A DNA stretch of 64,000 bases from Planctomycetaceae bacterium. Its GTDB lineage: Bacteria; Planctomycetota; Planctomycetia; Planctomycetales; Planctomycetaceae. The stretch covers positions 356,823 through 420,822 of the forward strand of contig JAWKTX010000006.1 in the NCBI GenBank assembly GCA_041398825.1, in the 5' to 3' direction. Shown here piece by piece: positions 18,410-27,408 of the stretch (position 1 is the first letter of the stretch; every line of letters starts with the position of its first letter). The translations under genes and the position numbers were made by a program. The notes below the pieces were generated by a model, which saw only the letters and a list, made by a program, of their open reading frames with translations, was not told the origin of the DNA and made no database searches.

Positions 18410-20185
18410 CTACTTTTCCGGCAGTGCGTCCACTTTGATGCTGAGATCCCTGAGCTGCCGATCGTCGACTGCGGATGGAGCACCCGTCAGCATATCGGCT
18501 GCTTTTTGGGTCTTTGGGAAGGCGATCACATCGCGAATGTTTTCGTCACCCGCCAGAAGCATGACCCATCGGTCGAGTCCCAGTGCAATCCCCGCATGCG
18601 GTGGAGCACCATATCGCAGGGCCTCCAACAGAAATCCGAATCGCTTTTCAGCTTCATCTGCACTGATCTTCAGTAAGTCAAAGACTTGCTGCTGAACGGC
18701 CGAATCGTGAATACGGACACTGCCACTTGCGGCCTCATAGCCGTTGACGACCAGGTCATACGAGTCTGCTCGTACTTTTCCGGGTTCGCTTCCCATCAAT
18801 TCAACATCTGCCGGATTGGGCTGGCAGAATGGATGATGTTCTGCATCGTAGCGCTGTTCATCAGGATTCCACGTCACCAGTGGAAAGTCCACGACCCAGT
18901 GACAGCTGAATTCAGAGGGATCGTAGAGATTCAGTTCCTTCGCCAGTCGATTCCGCAAAGCTGAAAGTGCAGCTGAAGTGACTTTGGGCTGGTCTGCGAC
19001 GAAAAGCAGAAGGTCTCCGTCTTCTCCGTTCATTCGACTGATGATCTGCTGCTGCTGCTCATCAGTGAAGAACTTCGCGATTGTCGATTCCAGCTTGCCC
19101 CCGACTACTTTCATATAAGCCAGGCCTTTGGCGCCGTAGTCTCCAACGAAGTTCTTCAGGTCGACATCCAACAGTCTTCGGCTGTATTTTTCTGCCGCCG
19201 CTTTGGCATTGATGCCACGGACCCGGCCGCCGCCGGCCATCACATTTTTGAAGACACCAAAGTCACAGACCGATGCGACGTCACCAATATCGATCAGTTC
19301 CATTCCGAATCGAAGGTCTGGTTTATCAGATCCGAAACGCTCCATCATGTCGGCATAGGTATGGCGAGGCAGCGGTGTTTTTACGTCGACGCCACGGACG
19401 GCTTTCATAACATACGCAACCAGCCCGTCGATCAGATTGAGGATGTCGTCGCGTTCGACGAATGCCATTTCGACGTCGATTTGTGTAAATTCCGGCTGGC
19501 GATCTGCTCTCAGGTCTTCGTCTCGAAAGCAGCGTGCAATCTGGTAATACCGGTCAAAACCCGCCACCATCAGAATCTGTTTGTAGATCTGTGGGGACTG
19601 TGGCAGTGCATAAAAACTGCCGGGATGCACGCGACTGGGCACCAGGTAATCTCGTGCCCCTTCAGGGGTGCTTCGTCCCAGCATGGGAGTTTCGATTTCC
19701 AGAAACTCCCGTGTGTTGAAGTACTCGCGAACAGCCTGCGTTAATTGGTGACGCAGGATAATGCTCTTCTGCAGGTCCGGTCGGCGAAGGTCAACAAAAC
19801 GGTATTTGAGCCGCAGTTCTTCATTCGGCAGGTCGCTACCATCAATTTCAAACGGAGGAGTCTTGCTCTTGCTGAGCACCGTCAGGGACCTGGCAAGAAC
19901 CTCAATTTCGCCGGTTTCCAGTTTGGCATTCACGAGGCTGTCGCCGCGATACCTCACTTCTCCCACGACTTTGACCACGTCTTCACGACGAAGCTTACGT
20001 GCCAGACCATCCATTTCGGAGTTGTCGTCTTTATTGAAGACAACCTGAGTCTTGCCATAGCGATCTCGCAGGTCAACGAACACCAGGCTGTCGCCGTGGT
20101 CGCGATAACTATGAACCCAGCCGCTGACCGTGACGGTTTCGCCAACGTTGGATCGTCGAAGTTCTCCGCAATGATGAGTTCTGTG
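18410..20185 (-). CDS. aspS: Aspartate--tRNA ligase
   Basis: Class II aminoacyl-tRNA synthetase of the bacterial type. The N-terminal OB-fold anticodon-binding domain starts HRTHHCGELRRSNVGETVTV. Class II motif 2 is FRDEDLRADRQPEFTQIDVE, motif 3 is GIALGLDRWVMLLAG. A bacterial GAD insertion lies between them. The GTG at 20185 starts the protein exactly at the conserved RTHHCGEL block (591 aa). An ATG at 20224 would add 13 hydrophobic residues not seen in the family. Whether it also charges tRNA-Asn cannot be judged here. Confidence 0.95.
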   Translation of the reverse strand, partial: HRTHHCGELRRSNVGETVTVSGWVHSYRDHGDSLVFVDLRDRYGKTQVVFNKDDNSEMDGLARKLRREDVVKVVGEVRYRGDSLVNAKLETGEIEVLARSLTVLSKSKTPPFEIDGSDLPNEELRLKYRFVDLRRPDLQKSIILRHQLTQAVREYFNTREFLEIETPMLGRSTPEGARDYLVPSRVHPGSFYALPQSPQIYKQILMVAGFDRYYQIARCFRDEDLRADRQPEFTQIDVEMAFVERDDILNLIDGLVAYVMKAVRGVDVKTPLPRHTYADMMERFGSDKPDLRFGMELIDIGDVASVCDFGVFKNVMAGGGRVRGINAKAAAEKYSRRLLDVDLKNFVGDYGAKGLAYMKVVGGKLESTIAKFFTDEQQQQIISRMNGEDGDLLLFVADQPKVTSAALSALRNRLAKELNLYDPSEFSCHWVVDFPLVTWNPDEQRYDAEHHPFCQPNPADVELMGSEPGKVRADSYDLVVNGYEAASGSVRIHDSAVQQQVFDLLKISADEAEKRFGFLLEALRYGAPPHAGIALGLDRWVMLLAGDENIRDVIAFPKTQKAADMLTGAPSAVDDRQLRDLSIKVDALPEK

Positions 20186-20427
20186 CACAGAATGTAGTCC
20201 GAGGCAGACGAGGAAAAAGGCCATCGAAGATTCAGCACGTTAACGCAAACAGGCTGAAATGAGTCCTCGATAATTCCGGAAACGGGCAGTATAGAACGCT
20301 GGCCAGCGAACCGCAAAGAGGCGGTCATGTTGGCCTTACAGTGAGAATTGGCGTGAGAGAAACAGTGAACGGCCGAGGTGAAATGGCATCTCACAGGTTT
20401 CACTGGCTTCTTGCGGAAACTGTCGCC

Positions 20428-20461
20428 ACTGGTTTACGCAGGCTACTGGTTTACGCAGGCT
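20428..20461. repeat. 17-bp direct duplication at the 3' end of leuD
   Basis: ACTGGTTTACGCAGGCT occurs twice back to back. The second copy covers the leuD stop codon and last codons, the first lies just beyond the gene. It looks like a small slippage duplication with no visible effect on LeuD. Confidence 0.8.
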
Positions 20462-21047
20462 GAAACTGATTCAAATACGGAATCGTCGCAGCATGTGCAG
20501 TGACCTGATCTGAAGCCGACAACAACTGCCCCAGGTAATCCCATTCACCGGTAATTAGTGCTGTCTGAACACTGGCTGGCAGAGAAACGGAAATTCTGAT
20601 GTCGCCAAGACTGACGGACAGTGATTCCAGATCGACTGTGAGTTCCGATTCTGGATTCGTGCTGATTGCCGCTGCGAGTTTTTCCAGGTCTGCCCGACTG
20701 GCCTTCAATGCAGGAATGCCGAGCGAGCCGCAATTTCCGAAGAAGATCTCCGCATAAGTTTCGGCAATGATGGCCCTGATCCCCCACCGCATTAACGACT
20801 GCGGTGCGTGTTCACGGGACGACCCGCAGCCGAAATTTCGGCCGGCAATCAGGATTCCAGCTCCCTGGTACTCAGGCTTGTCAAACGGATGGTTTGGGTC
20901 CTGCTTTCGATCATCCTCAAATGCGTGTTCGCCGAGCCCGTCGAATGAGACACATCTCAGAAAACGCGCTGGAATAATGCGGTCTGTGTCGATGTCATCA
21001 AGCATCAATGGAATGCCCGTTGCTGTGATCGATTTGATTTCGTTCAT
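20451..21047 (-). CDS. leuD: 3-isopropylmalate dehydratase small subunit
   Basis: Swivel-domain subunit of isopropylmalate isomerase, second step of leucine synthesis. It starts with the usual block PLMLDDIDTDRIIPARFL. The conserved active-site segment GRNFGCGSSREHAPQSLMRW is intact, as is IIAETYAEIFFGNCGSLGI. Length 198 aa is normal. It lies 101 bases downstream of leuC on the same strand; a fragment of the dispersed repeat lies between them. The two are probably co-transcribed as partners of one enzyme. Confidence 0.96.
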   Translation of the reverse strand: MNEIKSITATGIPLMLDDIDTDRIIPARFLRCVSFDGLGEHAFEDDRKQDPNHPFDKPEYQGAGILIAGRNFGCGSSREHAPQSLMRWGIRAIIAETYAEIFFGNCGSLGIPALKASRADLEKLAAAISTNPESELTVDLESLSVSLGDIRISVSLPASVQTALITGEWDYLGQLLSASDQVTAHAATIPYLNQFQPA

Positions 21048-21112
21048 TTAAATCTTCTCAAATTGTATTTGTGTTCGGTTTGAATTGGGTCTCACACAGA
21101 TCGGCGAAGCTG

Positions 21113-21140
21113 GCAGCCTGTTAAGAAACGGGACTGGCTC
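21113..21140. repeat. Dispersed element, copy 3 (partial, one end only)
   Basis: GGCAGCCTGTTAAGAAACGG and the following GACTGGCTCGA match the first ~30 bases of the element seen at 5696 and 31188, with small changes. The match stops nine bases before the leuC stop codon (lower-coordinate side of leuC). The second half of the element is absent, so this is a truncated copy. Confidence 0.65.
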
Positions 21141-21148
21141 GACGACAG

Positions 21149-22567
21149 CTAGACGGCCGCTCCGGCAAACTCGCGAATGTCAGTGACGGATCCCTGAATG
21201 GCTGCAGCCGCAACCATCGCGGGGCTCATCAACAGCGTTCTGCCGGTCGGGCTTCCCTGACGTCCCTTGAAGTTTCGGTTGCTGGAGGATGCGCAGAGTT
21301 CGCGCCCCTGCAGCTTATCCGGGTTCATGGCGAGACACATGCTGCAACCGGCTTCACGCCACTCAAATCCGGCTTCGGTGAAAATCTTATCCAGCCCTTC
21401 CTGCATTGCCTGATCTCGCACCAATTGAGAGCCGGGGACGACGATGGCTTTGACACCAGCAGCAACCTTATGACCTCTGGCAACGCGGGCGGCTTCACGC
21501 AGGTCGGAAATACGCGAATTTGTGCACGATCCGATGAATGCGACATCGATCCGCGTGCCATGAATTGACTGACCGCCTTCGAGTCCCATGAATTCCAGTG
21601 CTTCACCGATCAGAGTTCGTTCATCCGGAGAGACATCTTCCAGACGCGGTAGCGGCTGGCTGATCCCCACCGACTGTGCCGGTGTAATGCCCCATGTCAC
21701 TGTGGGTTCGATGTCCGCAGCGTCGAACACAACTTCGTCATCAAACTCAGATTCTTCCGCGGAAGCCAGTGAAAGCCACCACTTTGCGGCACGGTCGAAT
21801 TCGTCCCCCTGGGGCGAGAATGGTTTGCCGCGCAGGTATTCGACAGTCTTCTCGTCGGGATTGATATACCCGCAACGAGCACCTCCTTCGATGCTCATAT
21901 TGCAAACCGTCATTCGTTCTTCCATTGACATCGCATCGAATGTCGTGCCGGCAAATTCGTAGGCGTATCCGACTCCGCCCTGAACGCCCAGCTTCTGGAT
22001 GATGTAGAGAATAACATCTTTTGCGTAGACACCGGGGGCCAGATCGCCATTGACGACAACGCGACGCACTTTGGGACGGCTCAGAAACATGGTCTGGCTG
22101 GCAAGGACTTCGGCCACATTGCTTGTGCCAATACCGATGGCAATGCTGCCGAACGCGCCATGAGTGCTGGTATGGCTGTCACCACAAACGATTGTCATCC
22201 CGGGTTGTGTTAAACCCTGCTCCGGACCAACGACGTGGACAATGCCCTGACGTTTGTCTTTGAGATCCAGCAGCGTGACGCCAAATTCGTCACAGTTCTT
22301 TTCAATCGCCGACATCATCTGTTCGGCAAGTGAATCCTGGAATGGACGTGACTGGTTCGCTGTGGGGACAATATGGTCGACGGTCGCAACTGTGCGTTCC
22401 GGAAATGCCACCTTCAAGCCCCGGTCTCGCAGGATCTCAAAAGCCTGAGGGCTTGTGACTTCGTGAATCAGATGCAGCCCGATAAACAGTTGAGTGCGTC
22501 CCCCAGGCAATTCCCGAACCGAGTGAAGATCCCAGACCTTGTTGAACAGATTGCGTTTGTCGGACAT
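21149..22567 (-). CDS. leuC: 3-isopropylmalate dehydratase large subunit
   Basis: Aconitase-family catalytic subunit with a [4Fe-4S] cluster, partner of LeuD. Cluster ligands are visible in IGSCTNSRISDLREAA and in GCSMCLAMNPD. GDSHTSTHGAFGSIAIGIG is the other conserved block. 472 aa from the ATG at 22567, which has GAAG seven bases upstream; an ATG two codons earlier is possible. Together with leuD and the nearby hisC this region supports leucine and histidine synthesis. A 62-codon open frame lies just upstream. Confidence 0.96.
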   Translation of the reverse strand: MSDKRNLFNKVWDLHSVRELPGGRTQLFIGLHLIHEVTSPQAFEILRDRGLKVAFPERTVATVDHIVPTANQSRPFQDSLAEQMMSAIEKNCDEFGVTLLDLKDKRQGIVHVVGPEQGLTQPGMTIVCGDSHTSTHGAFGSIAIGIGTSNVAEVLASQTMFLSRPKVRRVVVNGDLAPGVYAKDVILYIIQKLGVQGGVGYAYEFAGTTFDAMSMEERMTVCNMSIEGGARCGYINPDEKTVEYLRGKPFSPQGDEFDRAAKWWLSLASAEESEFDDEVVFDAADIEPTVTWGITPAQSVGISQPLPRLEDVSPDERTLIGEALEFMGLEGGQSIHGTRIDVAFIGSCTNSRISDLREAARVARGHKVAAGVKAIVVPGSQLVRDQAMQEGLDKIFTEAGFEWREAGCSMCLAMNPDKLQGRELCASSSNRNFKGRQGSPTGRTLLMSPAMVAAAAIQGSVTDIREFAGAAV

Positions 22568-22601
22568 GAACATGCTTCATTGAAAACGGTGTGGAAACGA
22601 A

Positions 22602-22790
22602 TCAACCGCCGCAGCCGTTCCCCTGCTCCCGACCAATTTCCATGAGGAAAATGGAGCTTCCGGGGATGGATCGAAAGAAACACGCAGCGGCGAGCCCTGC
22701 AGCATCGGGGGACTCCACTTCGCCTTCTGCGTCAATCACGCGCACAGCGATTTCGGCGTCACCCGGGAGAGCGTACAGCGACCGCGTCAT
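22602..22790 (-). CDS. Possible small hypothetical protein
   Basis: 62 codons between the M48 protease gene and leuC, on the same strand and starting 24 bases after the protease stop. Composition is protein-like (MTRSLYALPGDAEIAVRVID, then AGLAAACFFRS) with an acidic and Ala-rich first half. No ribosome-binding site is clear and I recognise no family. It fills an otherwise empty gap in a run of minus-strand genes, which is the main support. Confidence 0.3.
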   Translation of the reverse strand: MTRSLYALPGDAEIAVRVIDAEGEVESPDAAGLAAACFFRSIPGSSIFLMEIGREQGNGCGG

Positions 22791-22813
22791 TGTAACGCAT
22801 CATTGACTCGGAT

Positions 22814-23695
22814 TCAGCGAATAGGTTCACCGAGACCGAATTTCTGCGGCGACTTCTCATACAACTGAACAGCCTGGGGCACCAATTCTCGCAAATTGGC
22901 GGATCGTGTCGAGTCCGACGGGTGCGTCGACATCCATTCCATGGGCTGACCACCCTCCTTCATTTCGGCAAAACGCTGCCAGAACTCCGGAGCCGAAGAA
23001 GGATCGTAGCCAGCTCTCGCCATCAGCATGATTCCAATGGAATCCGCCTCAAGCTCGTGTGTACGGCTGTACGGAAGAATCACACCATATTCCGATGCAG
23101 CGCCATATGCGGCGAGGACGATCTTCTGTTTTTGTTCGTCCTGAGTCTGGGTGACATATCCCACAGCTGCTTTCCCAAGGTTCTGTGCAGTCTGATAGGT
23201 CATACGCTCGCCACCGTGCCGTGCAATCGCGTGAGCAACTTCATGCGACATCACCACTGCCAGCCCAGCCTCGTCTTTGCAAACAGGAAGAATGCCCGTG
23301 TACACCGCCACTTTGCCACCAGGCAGACAAAACGCATTCTGAGTCTCTGACTCGATGACGTTGAATTCCCAGTCAAAATCCGGGCGATTGGCGACAGCCG
23401 CGATGCGATTTCCGACGCGGCGAACCATTTCGACGTAGGACTGGTTGGATGTAACCTTTTCAGTTTCAAGGACCTCCTTGTAGGCGGTCAGTCCCATTTC
23501 ATTCTCTTTGGACTCGGAACTCAAAAGGACAAGCCGTTTACGACCGGACTCCGGCACTTGCTGGCAGCCCGTCACGAACAGCGTTGTCACCACCGGAACG
23601 AGCAGAACCATGGCGAAAATCGCACTTCGAGCCCCGAAGCGACGCGTCTTGCCGTTGATCTTTCCATTGATCTGACTCTGCCACGACTTGCTCAT
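22814..23695 (-). CDS. M48-family zinc metalloprotease lipoprotein
   Basis: Periplasmic, membrane-anchored peptidase of the M48 (BepA/LoiP-like) group, likely in envelope protein quality control. A hydrophobic segment (IFAMVLLVPVVTTLFVTGC) ends in lipobox VTGC. The zinc motif is HEVAH in VVMSHEVAHAIARHGGER, and the third ligand Glu is in THELEADSIGIML. 293 aa from the ATG at 23695, which has GGAAGTGG about seven bases upstream. The frame stays open to 24055 but that extension overlaps hisC and lacks protein character. No TPR domain follows. Confidence 0.9.
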   Translation of the reverse strand: MSKSWQSQINGKINGKTRRFGARSAIFAMVLLVPVVTTLFVTGCQQVPESGRKRLVLLSSESKENEMGLTAYKEVLETEKVTSNQSYVEMVRRVGNRIAAVANRPDFDWEFNVIESETQNAFCLPGGKVAVYTGILPVCKDEAGLAVVMSHEVAHAIARHGGERMTYQTAQNLGKAAVGYVTQTQDEQKQKIVLAAYGAASEYGVILPYSRTHELEADSIGIMLMARAGYDPSSAPEFWQRFAEMKEGGQPMEWMSTHPSDSTRSANLRELVPQAVQLYEKSPQKFGLGEPIR

Positions 23696-23939
23696 CACAG
23701 ACCCACTTCCGTTTGGATCAGTCACCGAATCACCTTTCAACAACACCCGTTTCCTGAGTGTTGGGTGGTTTAGCACTCGAAGCCGATTCGTTGCAATATC
23801 TGAAGTCCCCAGCCGACGGCGAACAGCTCCACCGAGCCACTTGAATTGAGCGGCGTCCTGATGAATCGGCAGTTTACGCGGATTGGGTGAACAGTCCGAA
23901 CCCGCTTCACGTCGAGGATCCGGAATGGGCACGCCGAAT

Positions 23940-25028
23940 CTATTCTTTGGACATGACAGCTGGCATGACCTCAAGCAGCTGATCGACTTCTGCGTCTGTG
24001 CCGACCGTGATCCTGAGTCCGTCAATTCGCGGAGACTCGGGGGTGGCCCCGTCAAATGACATGTAACGAACCAGAATTCGGTTTTCCTTCAGGCCTTCGT
24101 AGATCGACTTGTGGGGCACAGCCGGGTGTGTCACCCAGATGAAATTTGCTTCACTGGGATGTGCAGTGAAGCCCATACCGACCAGAGAATCCGACAATCG
24201 CTGGCGCGTGGCCAGAATTCTGGCTTTGTTTGCCAGCATCCAGTTCTGATCCAGCAAAGCCGCCGTTGCAGCAGCCGTCGCAACGGCATCGCAGTTGTAG
24301 CTGTCCTTGACTTTCTGCATCCCCTGAATCAGATCCGGATGGGCAATCGCAAATCCAAATCGAATGCCTGCAAGACTGTATGACTTGCTGAATGTGCGCG
24401 TCACAATGATTCGATTTTCGAAGCTGTCAGATCGCAACAACTCGCCCCGGTGAGGGGTCTTACAGAAATCGCCATAAGCCTCATCCAGAACCAGGACTCC
24501 TCGATCCGGCAGCAGTTCCAGAAGTTGTGGATTCGTCCAGCGATTCCCCGTTGGGGAGTTGGGGTTCGGCACATAAAAAATCCGACTTCGCTCTCTGAGC
24601 GACGCAGCAGCACCCGATTCCCATTGCCAGTCAGCGTCCAGTCGTAAACGTTCGACATGACACCCCTGGATATTTGCAAGGGATTCGTAGAGGACATAGC
24701 TCGGGTAGGGGTAGGCGATGGTTTCGCTTGCATCACAAAATGAGCGTGTGATGATTGTCAGATTCTCGTCGCTCCCATTCGCGGCAAGAATCCAGTCGGG
24801 ACCAACACCGAACAGTTCGGCCGCGACTTCCCGAAACTTTCTCGCTGTCGCATCCGGATAAATATTCAGGCGACTTGTCGCGGCGCTTCGAATCGCTTCC
24901 ACAACCATCGGCGACGGGGGGTAGGGATTCTCGTTTGTATTCAGCTTTATCCAGCCGGAATCCTGCGGCTGCTCACCAGGTGTGTATCCGGCCATACGAT
25001 CGATTGCCGGACGAAAGACGGATGTCAT
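23940..25028 (-). CDS. hisC: Histidinol-phosphate aminotransferase
   Basis: PLP enzyme of fold type I that aminates imidazole-acetol phosphate in histidine synthesis. Family marks: WIKLNTNENPYPPSP at the start, YPDATARKFREVAAELFGV, LDEAYGDFC, and the Schiff-base Lys215 in TRTFSKSYSLAGIRFGF. Length 362 aa is normal. No other his genes are adjacent, as is common for dispersed his genes in Planctomycetes. HisC-like enzymes may act on related substrates; the sequence does not exclude that. Confidence 0.93.
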   Translation of the reverse strand: MTSVFRPAIDRMAGYTPGEQPQDSGWIKLNTNENPYPPSPMVVEAIRSAATSRLNIYPDATARKFREVAAELFGVGPDWILAANGSDENLTIITRSFCDASETIAYPYPSYVLYESLANIQGCHVERLRLDADWQWESGAAASLRERSRIFYVPNPNSPTGNRWTNPQLLELLPDRGVLVLDEAYGDFCKTPHRGELLRSDSFENRIIVTRTFSKSYSLAGIRFGFAIAHPDLIQGMQKVKDSYNCDAVATAAATAALLDQNWMLANKARILATRQRLSDSLVGMGFTAHPSEANFIWVTHPAVPHKSIYEGLKENRILVRYMSFDGATPESPRIDGLRITVGTDAEVDQLLEVMPAVMSKE

Positions 25029-25139
25029 GTCAGTGAATACTCAAGTTAAAAAGCAGTCCCTGGCATCGCGACATGCGAACACTCAGCAGACCACGCCCAA
25101 ACAACAAATCGCGACAGCACAGACGACAATGCTCAAATC

Positions 25140-25165
25140 GAAAGTCTTGAAACGAAAAGACTTTC
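25140..25165. promoter_or_regulatory. Perfect 9-bp inverted repeat between hisC and the Sm-like gene
   Basis: GAAAGTCTT and AAGACTTTC flank an 8-base spacer in the gap between the divergent genes hisC and the small Sm-like gene. It could be an operator for either gene or an RNA hairpin in the leader of the plus-strand gene. No regulator is known. Confidence 0.4.
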
Positions 25166-25235
25166 AGATATGGTAGCGGTCAGTGAAGCAGACACAAATC
25201 TGCTTCAGGATTTCAGATTTACGGGAGTCAGCGGG

Positions 25236-25493
25236 ATGGAAGAGTTCGTTGGGCAAAATGTCGTGGTCGACGTCGAATCGCTCTTCGTCTTTCTGGGCCG
25301 ACTGAAGGAGATTCGTGACAAAACACTGATACTAAAGAGCGTGGACGTTCACGATCTGCGAGATTCAACCACGACGCGAGAGGCCTATGTTCGGGAAGCA
25401 AGGGTCCACGGAATTCAGCCGAACCGCAACAAGGTACTGATTCGCCTGGAACAGGTCGTCAGCGTATCGATGCTTGATGATGTCATCGAGTAA
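25236..25493 (+). CDS. Conserved small protein, possible Sm-like fold
   Basis: An 85-aa protein of unknown function. The start ATG at 25236 has GGGAG eight bases upstream; the frame is open back to 25170 but without a site. The pattern of short strands (LFVFLGRLKEIRDKTLILKS, later KVLIRLEQVVSVSMLDD) resembles an Sm/Lsm barrel, with GRL near strand 2 and a hydrophobic VLIR-x5-VSVS end. This is a fold guess from pattern only. It lies alone between divergent hisC and a converging membrane-protein gene. Confidence 0.6.
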   Translation: MEEFVGQNVVVDVESLFVFLGRLKEIRDKTLILKSVDVHDLRDSTTTREAYVREARVHGIQPNRNKVLIRLEQVVSVSMLDDVIE

Positions 25494-25516
25494 TGAGGAG
25501 ACAACAGGATGAATAA

Positions 25517-27115
25517 CTACCGAAGTTCCGGGAAATCATCTGTCCCATCGGTGGTCGGCTTTGCGACGACGCGGAAAGTCTCCTGAAGCAGAGTATCACC
25601 TTGAAATTCCATTCTTGCATCAGATACGAATTCTCCTGACCGAGTTGCCCTCATTCGCAGGGGCAAAGTTCGTACCTGCATGGGTTCGAGTCGTTGCACA
25701 CCGTTCACGACCTCTCGCTGGTTGGGGTCACTACGCTGAACGTGATGGCGAAGTCCGTCCTGCAACGTAACCCTCAGCCCGACATTTTCAGCAGGGGCAG
25801 TGCCCACATTCTGCACCACAAAATTGATTTCAATGACTTCGCCGACAGTGACGGGGCTGACTGGCTCCTGAATGGTCATTTTCAATTCGGGCCGCCGAGC
25901 AATTCTTCTTGTGGGTGCCTGACCAACAACATCGGTTTGAGCCTTTACGGCAGTGACCGCTGAAACTTCCGTCACCCATTCAAAATTCAGGCTGCGTCCT
26001 CCGCTTAATGCTGCAGAATCGCCGGAGACAGTGTACTCCAGAACTGCTTCGTCGAATGGTCTCAGATCGTTAACCAGCCAGGTAATGACGCGCCCTCGAA
26101 GCAGGCCGCGACCATTGATGTCACGAATCTGACACCCCGCTGGCAAATACTCACGAACAATCAGCCCGCTCACGGCAACCTTGTCGGCATTGCTGATCCG
26201 AATGGCGACGTCCACACTGCCACTGTCTGAACGCACAGGTGCCACCTTCGTCACCCGCAGGCTGCTTTCCGAAAGCAGTTGACCAGGGATAACTCGCACC
26301 TGACGTTCAAGGTTTGCAAGCTCCTGAACCGTAGATTCGCGGACGAAAGCTTCATTTGAATTCTCGTAGATCCCGCCCCTGACAATGCCTCGGCCAATCG
26401 ATTGCATCCACGCATCCTGGTTCAGCTGACGGATGGCTGTGTTGATGAAGTTGATGTCGGGCTGGCTGACCACAAGTCGCCCCGGGGTCCGGGAAACCGT
26501 GTTGTCATCAAAAACCGTTTGTCGCTGACTGACACGTTCGAAACTGAGTCTGAGCTGTGGTTCCGCCTCGGGCTCCGGATCGGGCAGATCAAACGGATTC
26601 TGCAGGACTTCCGGTCGTCTCCGTGTGACCATGACAGGACGGTCGTAACCCGGGTCGAGAAATACACGGTAGGGAGCTCCACGGGTCTGCCAGACCAGAT
26701 TGGCTGGATCCTCATCCACGACGGCGGGCGTCAGGAGCGTTTCGGCCAGCTTTGGGCTCGTCGCAACCTCAGGAACCTTGTCGATGACACTGCCTATCTG
26801 CAGAGGTGCTATCAGGTCACGGTGAGTCGCGGCGGCATCATCTGCCATTCCGCTGAACATCAAAAAGGCGACAATAAACAACCCCGCTGTTCCGGAGACC
26901 GTCGCCAATACCCAGGAAGAATGCCGTTCGACAAACAGCAGGATCTGATTCAGTCCCTCGCCAAGCTCTTCGGAGACAGCGTTCACGAGACGACCGATCG
27001 GTTCCAGCCAGCGTCCCTCGAACAGAGAGACCATGGTGAACTGATCGCCGTAAATCATCCCGATGAACATCAGGCAGAGTATACCGCAGAAGAAGAGTGC
27101 CCAGGCGGTAATCAT
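25517..27115 (-). CDS. Membrane protein with two DUF11/CARDB-like domains
   Basis: A 532-aa protein of unknown role. Two membrane helices lie near the N-terminus (AWALFFCGILCLMFIGMIYG, and WVLATVSGTAGLFIVAFLMF at about residues 68-87). A Pro- and Glu-rich linker follows, then two beta-sandwich modules of the DUF11 type: VDVAIRISNADKVAVSGLIV through EYTVSGD, and IEINFVVQNVGTAPAENVGL. Such modules usually sit outside the cytoplasm and bind partner proteins or surfaces. The ATG has AAGGATG eight bases upstream. It is divergent from the PSP1 gene. Confidence 0.75.
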   Translation of the reverse strand: MITAWALFFCGILCLMFIGMIYGDQFTMVSLFEGRWLEPIGRLVNAVSEELGEGLNQILLFVERHSSWVLATVSGTAGLFIVAFLMFSGMADDAAATHRDLIAPLQIGSVIDKVPEVATSPKLAETLLTPAVVDEDPANLVWQTRGAPYRVFLDPGYDRPVMVTRRRPEVLQNPFDLPDPEPEAEPQLRLSFERVSQRQTVFDDNTVSRTPGRLVVSQPDINFINTAIRQLNQDAWMQSIGRGIVRGGIYENSNEAFVRESTVQELANLERQVRVIPGQLLSESSLRVTKVAPVRSDSGSVDVAIRISNADKVAVSGLIVREYLPAGCQIRDINGRGLLRGRVITWLVNDLRPFDEAVLEYTVSGDSAALSGGRSLNFEWVTEVSAVTAVKAQTDVVGQAPTRRIARRPELKMTIQEPVSPVTVGEVIEINFVVQNVGTAPAENVGLRVTLQDGLRHHVQRSDPNQREVVNGVQRLEPMQVRTLPLRMRATRSGEFVSDARMEFQGDTLLQETFRVVAKPTTDGTDDFPELR

Positions 27116-27408
27116 TCAGCACATCCTTGCCGATCGAACAAGACCAAAAATACGTTTGGTACTTCGGTGGTTTAGCAAATCTGAGCGATGCAGGGAACAT
27201 CGCACCGGTAAATTTGGCGGATGATTGCGGTAACTTCCCGTCGATTTGTATAGCCTGCCGGAGCCGTAGAGCATCATCTCCAAAGGTACCAATGGCCAAT
27301 GATGTCTCCAATTTCGTCGAGAATCGATTCGCGCTGGCAAGTACTTCATCTAGCATCCGGGGCATCGAATTGATCCCCACAACATTCAAAACGCTGTTGA
27401 ATCGACTT

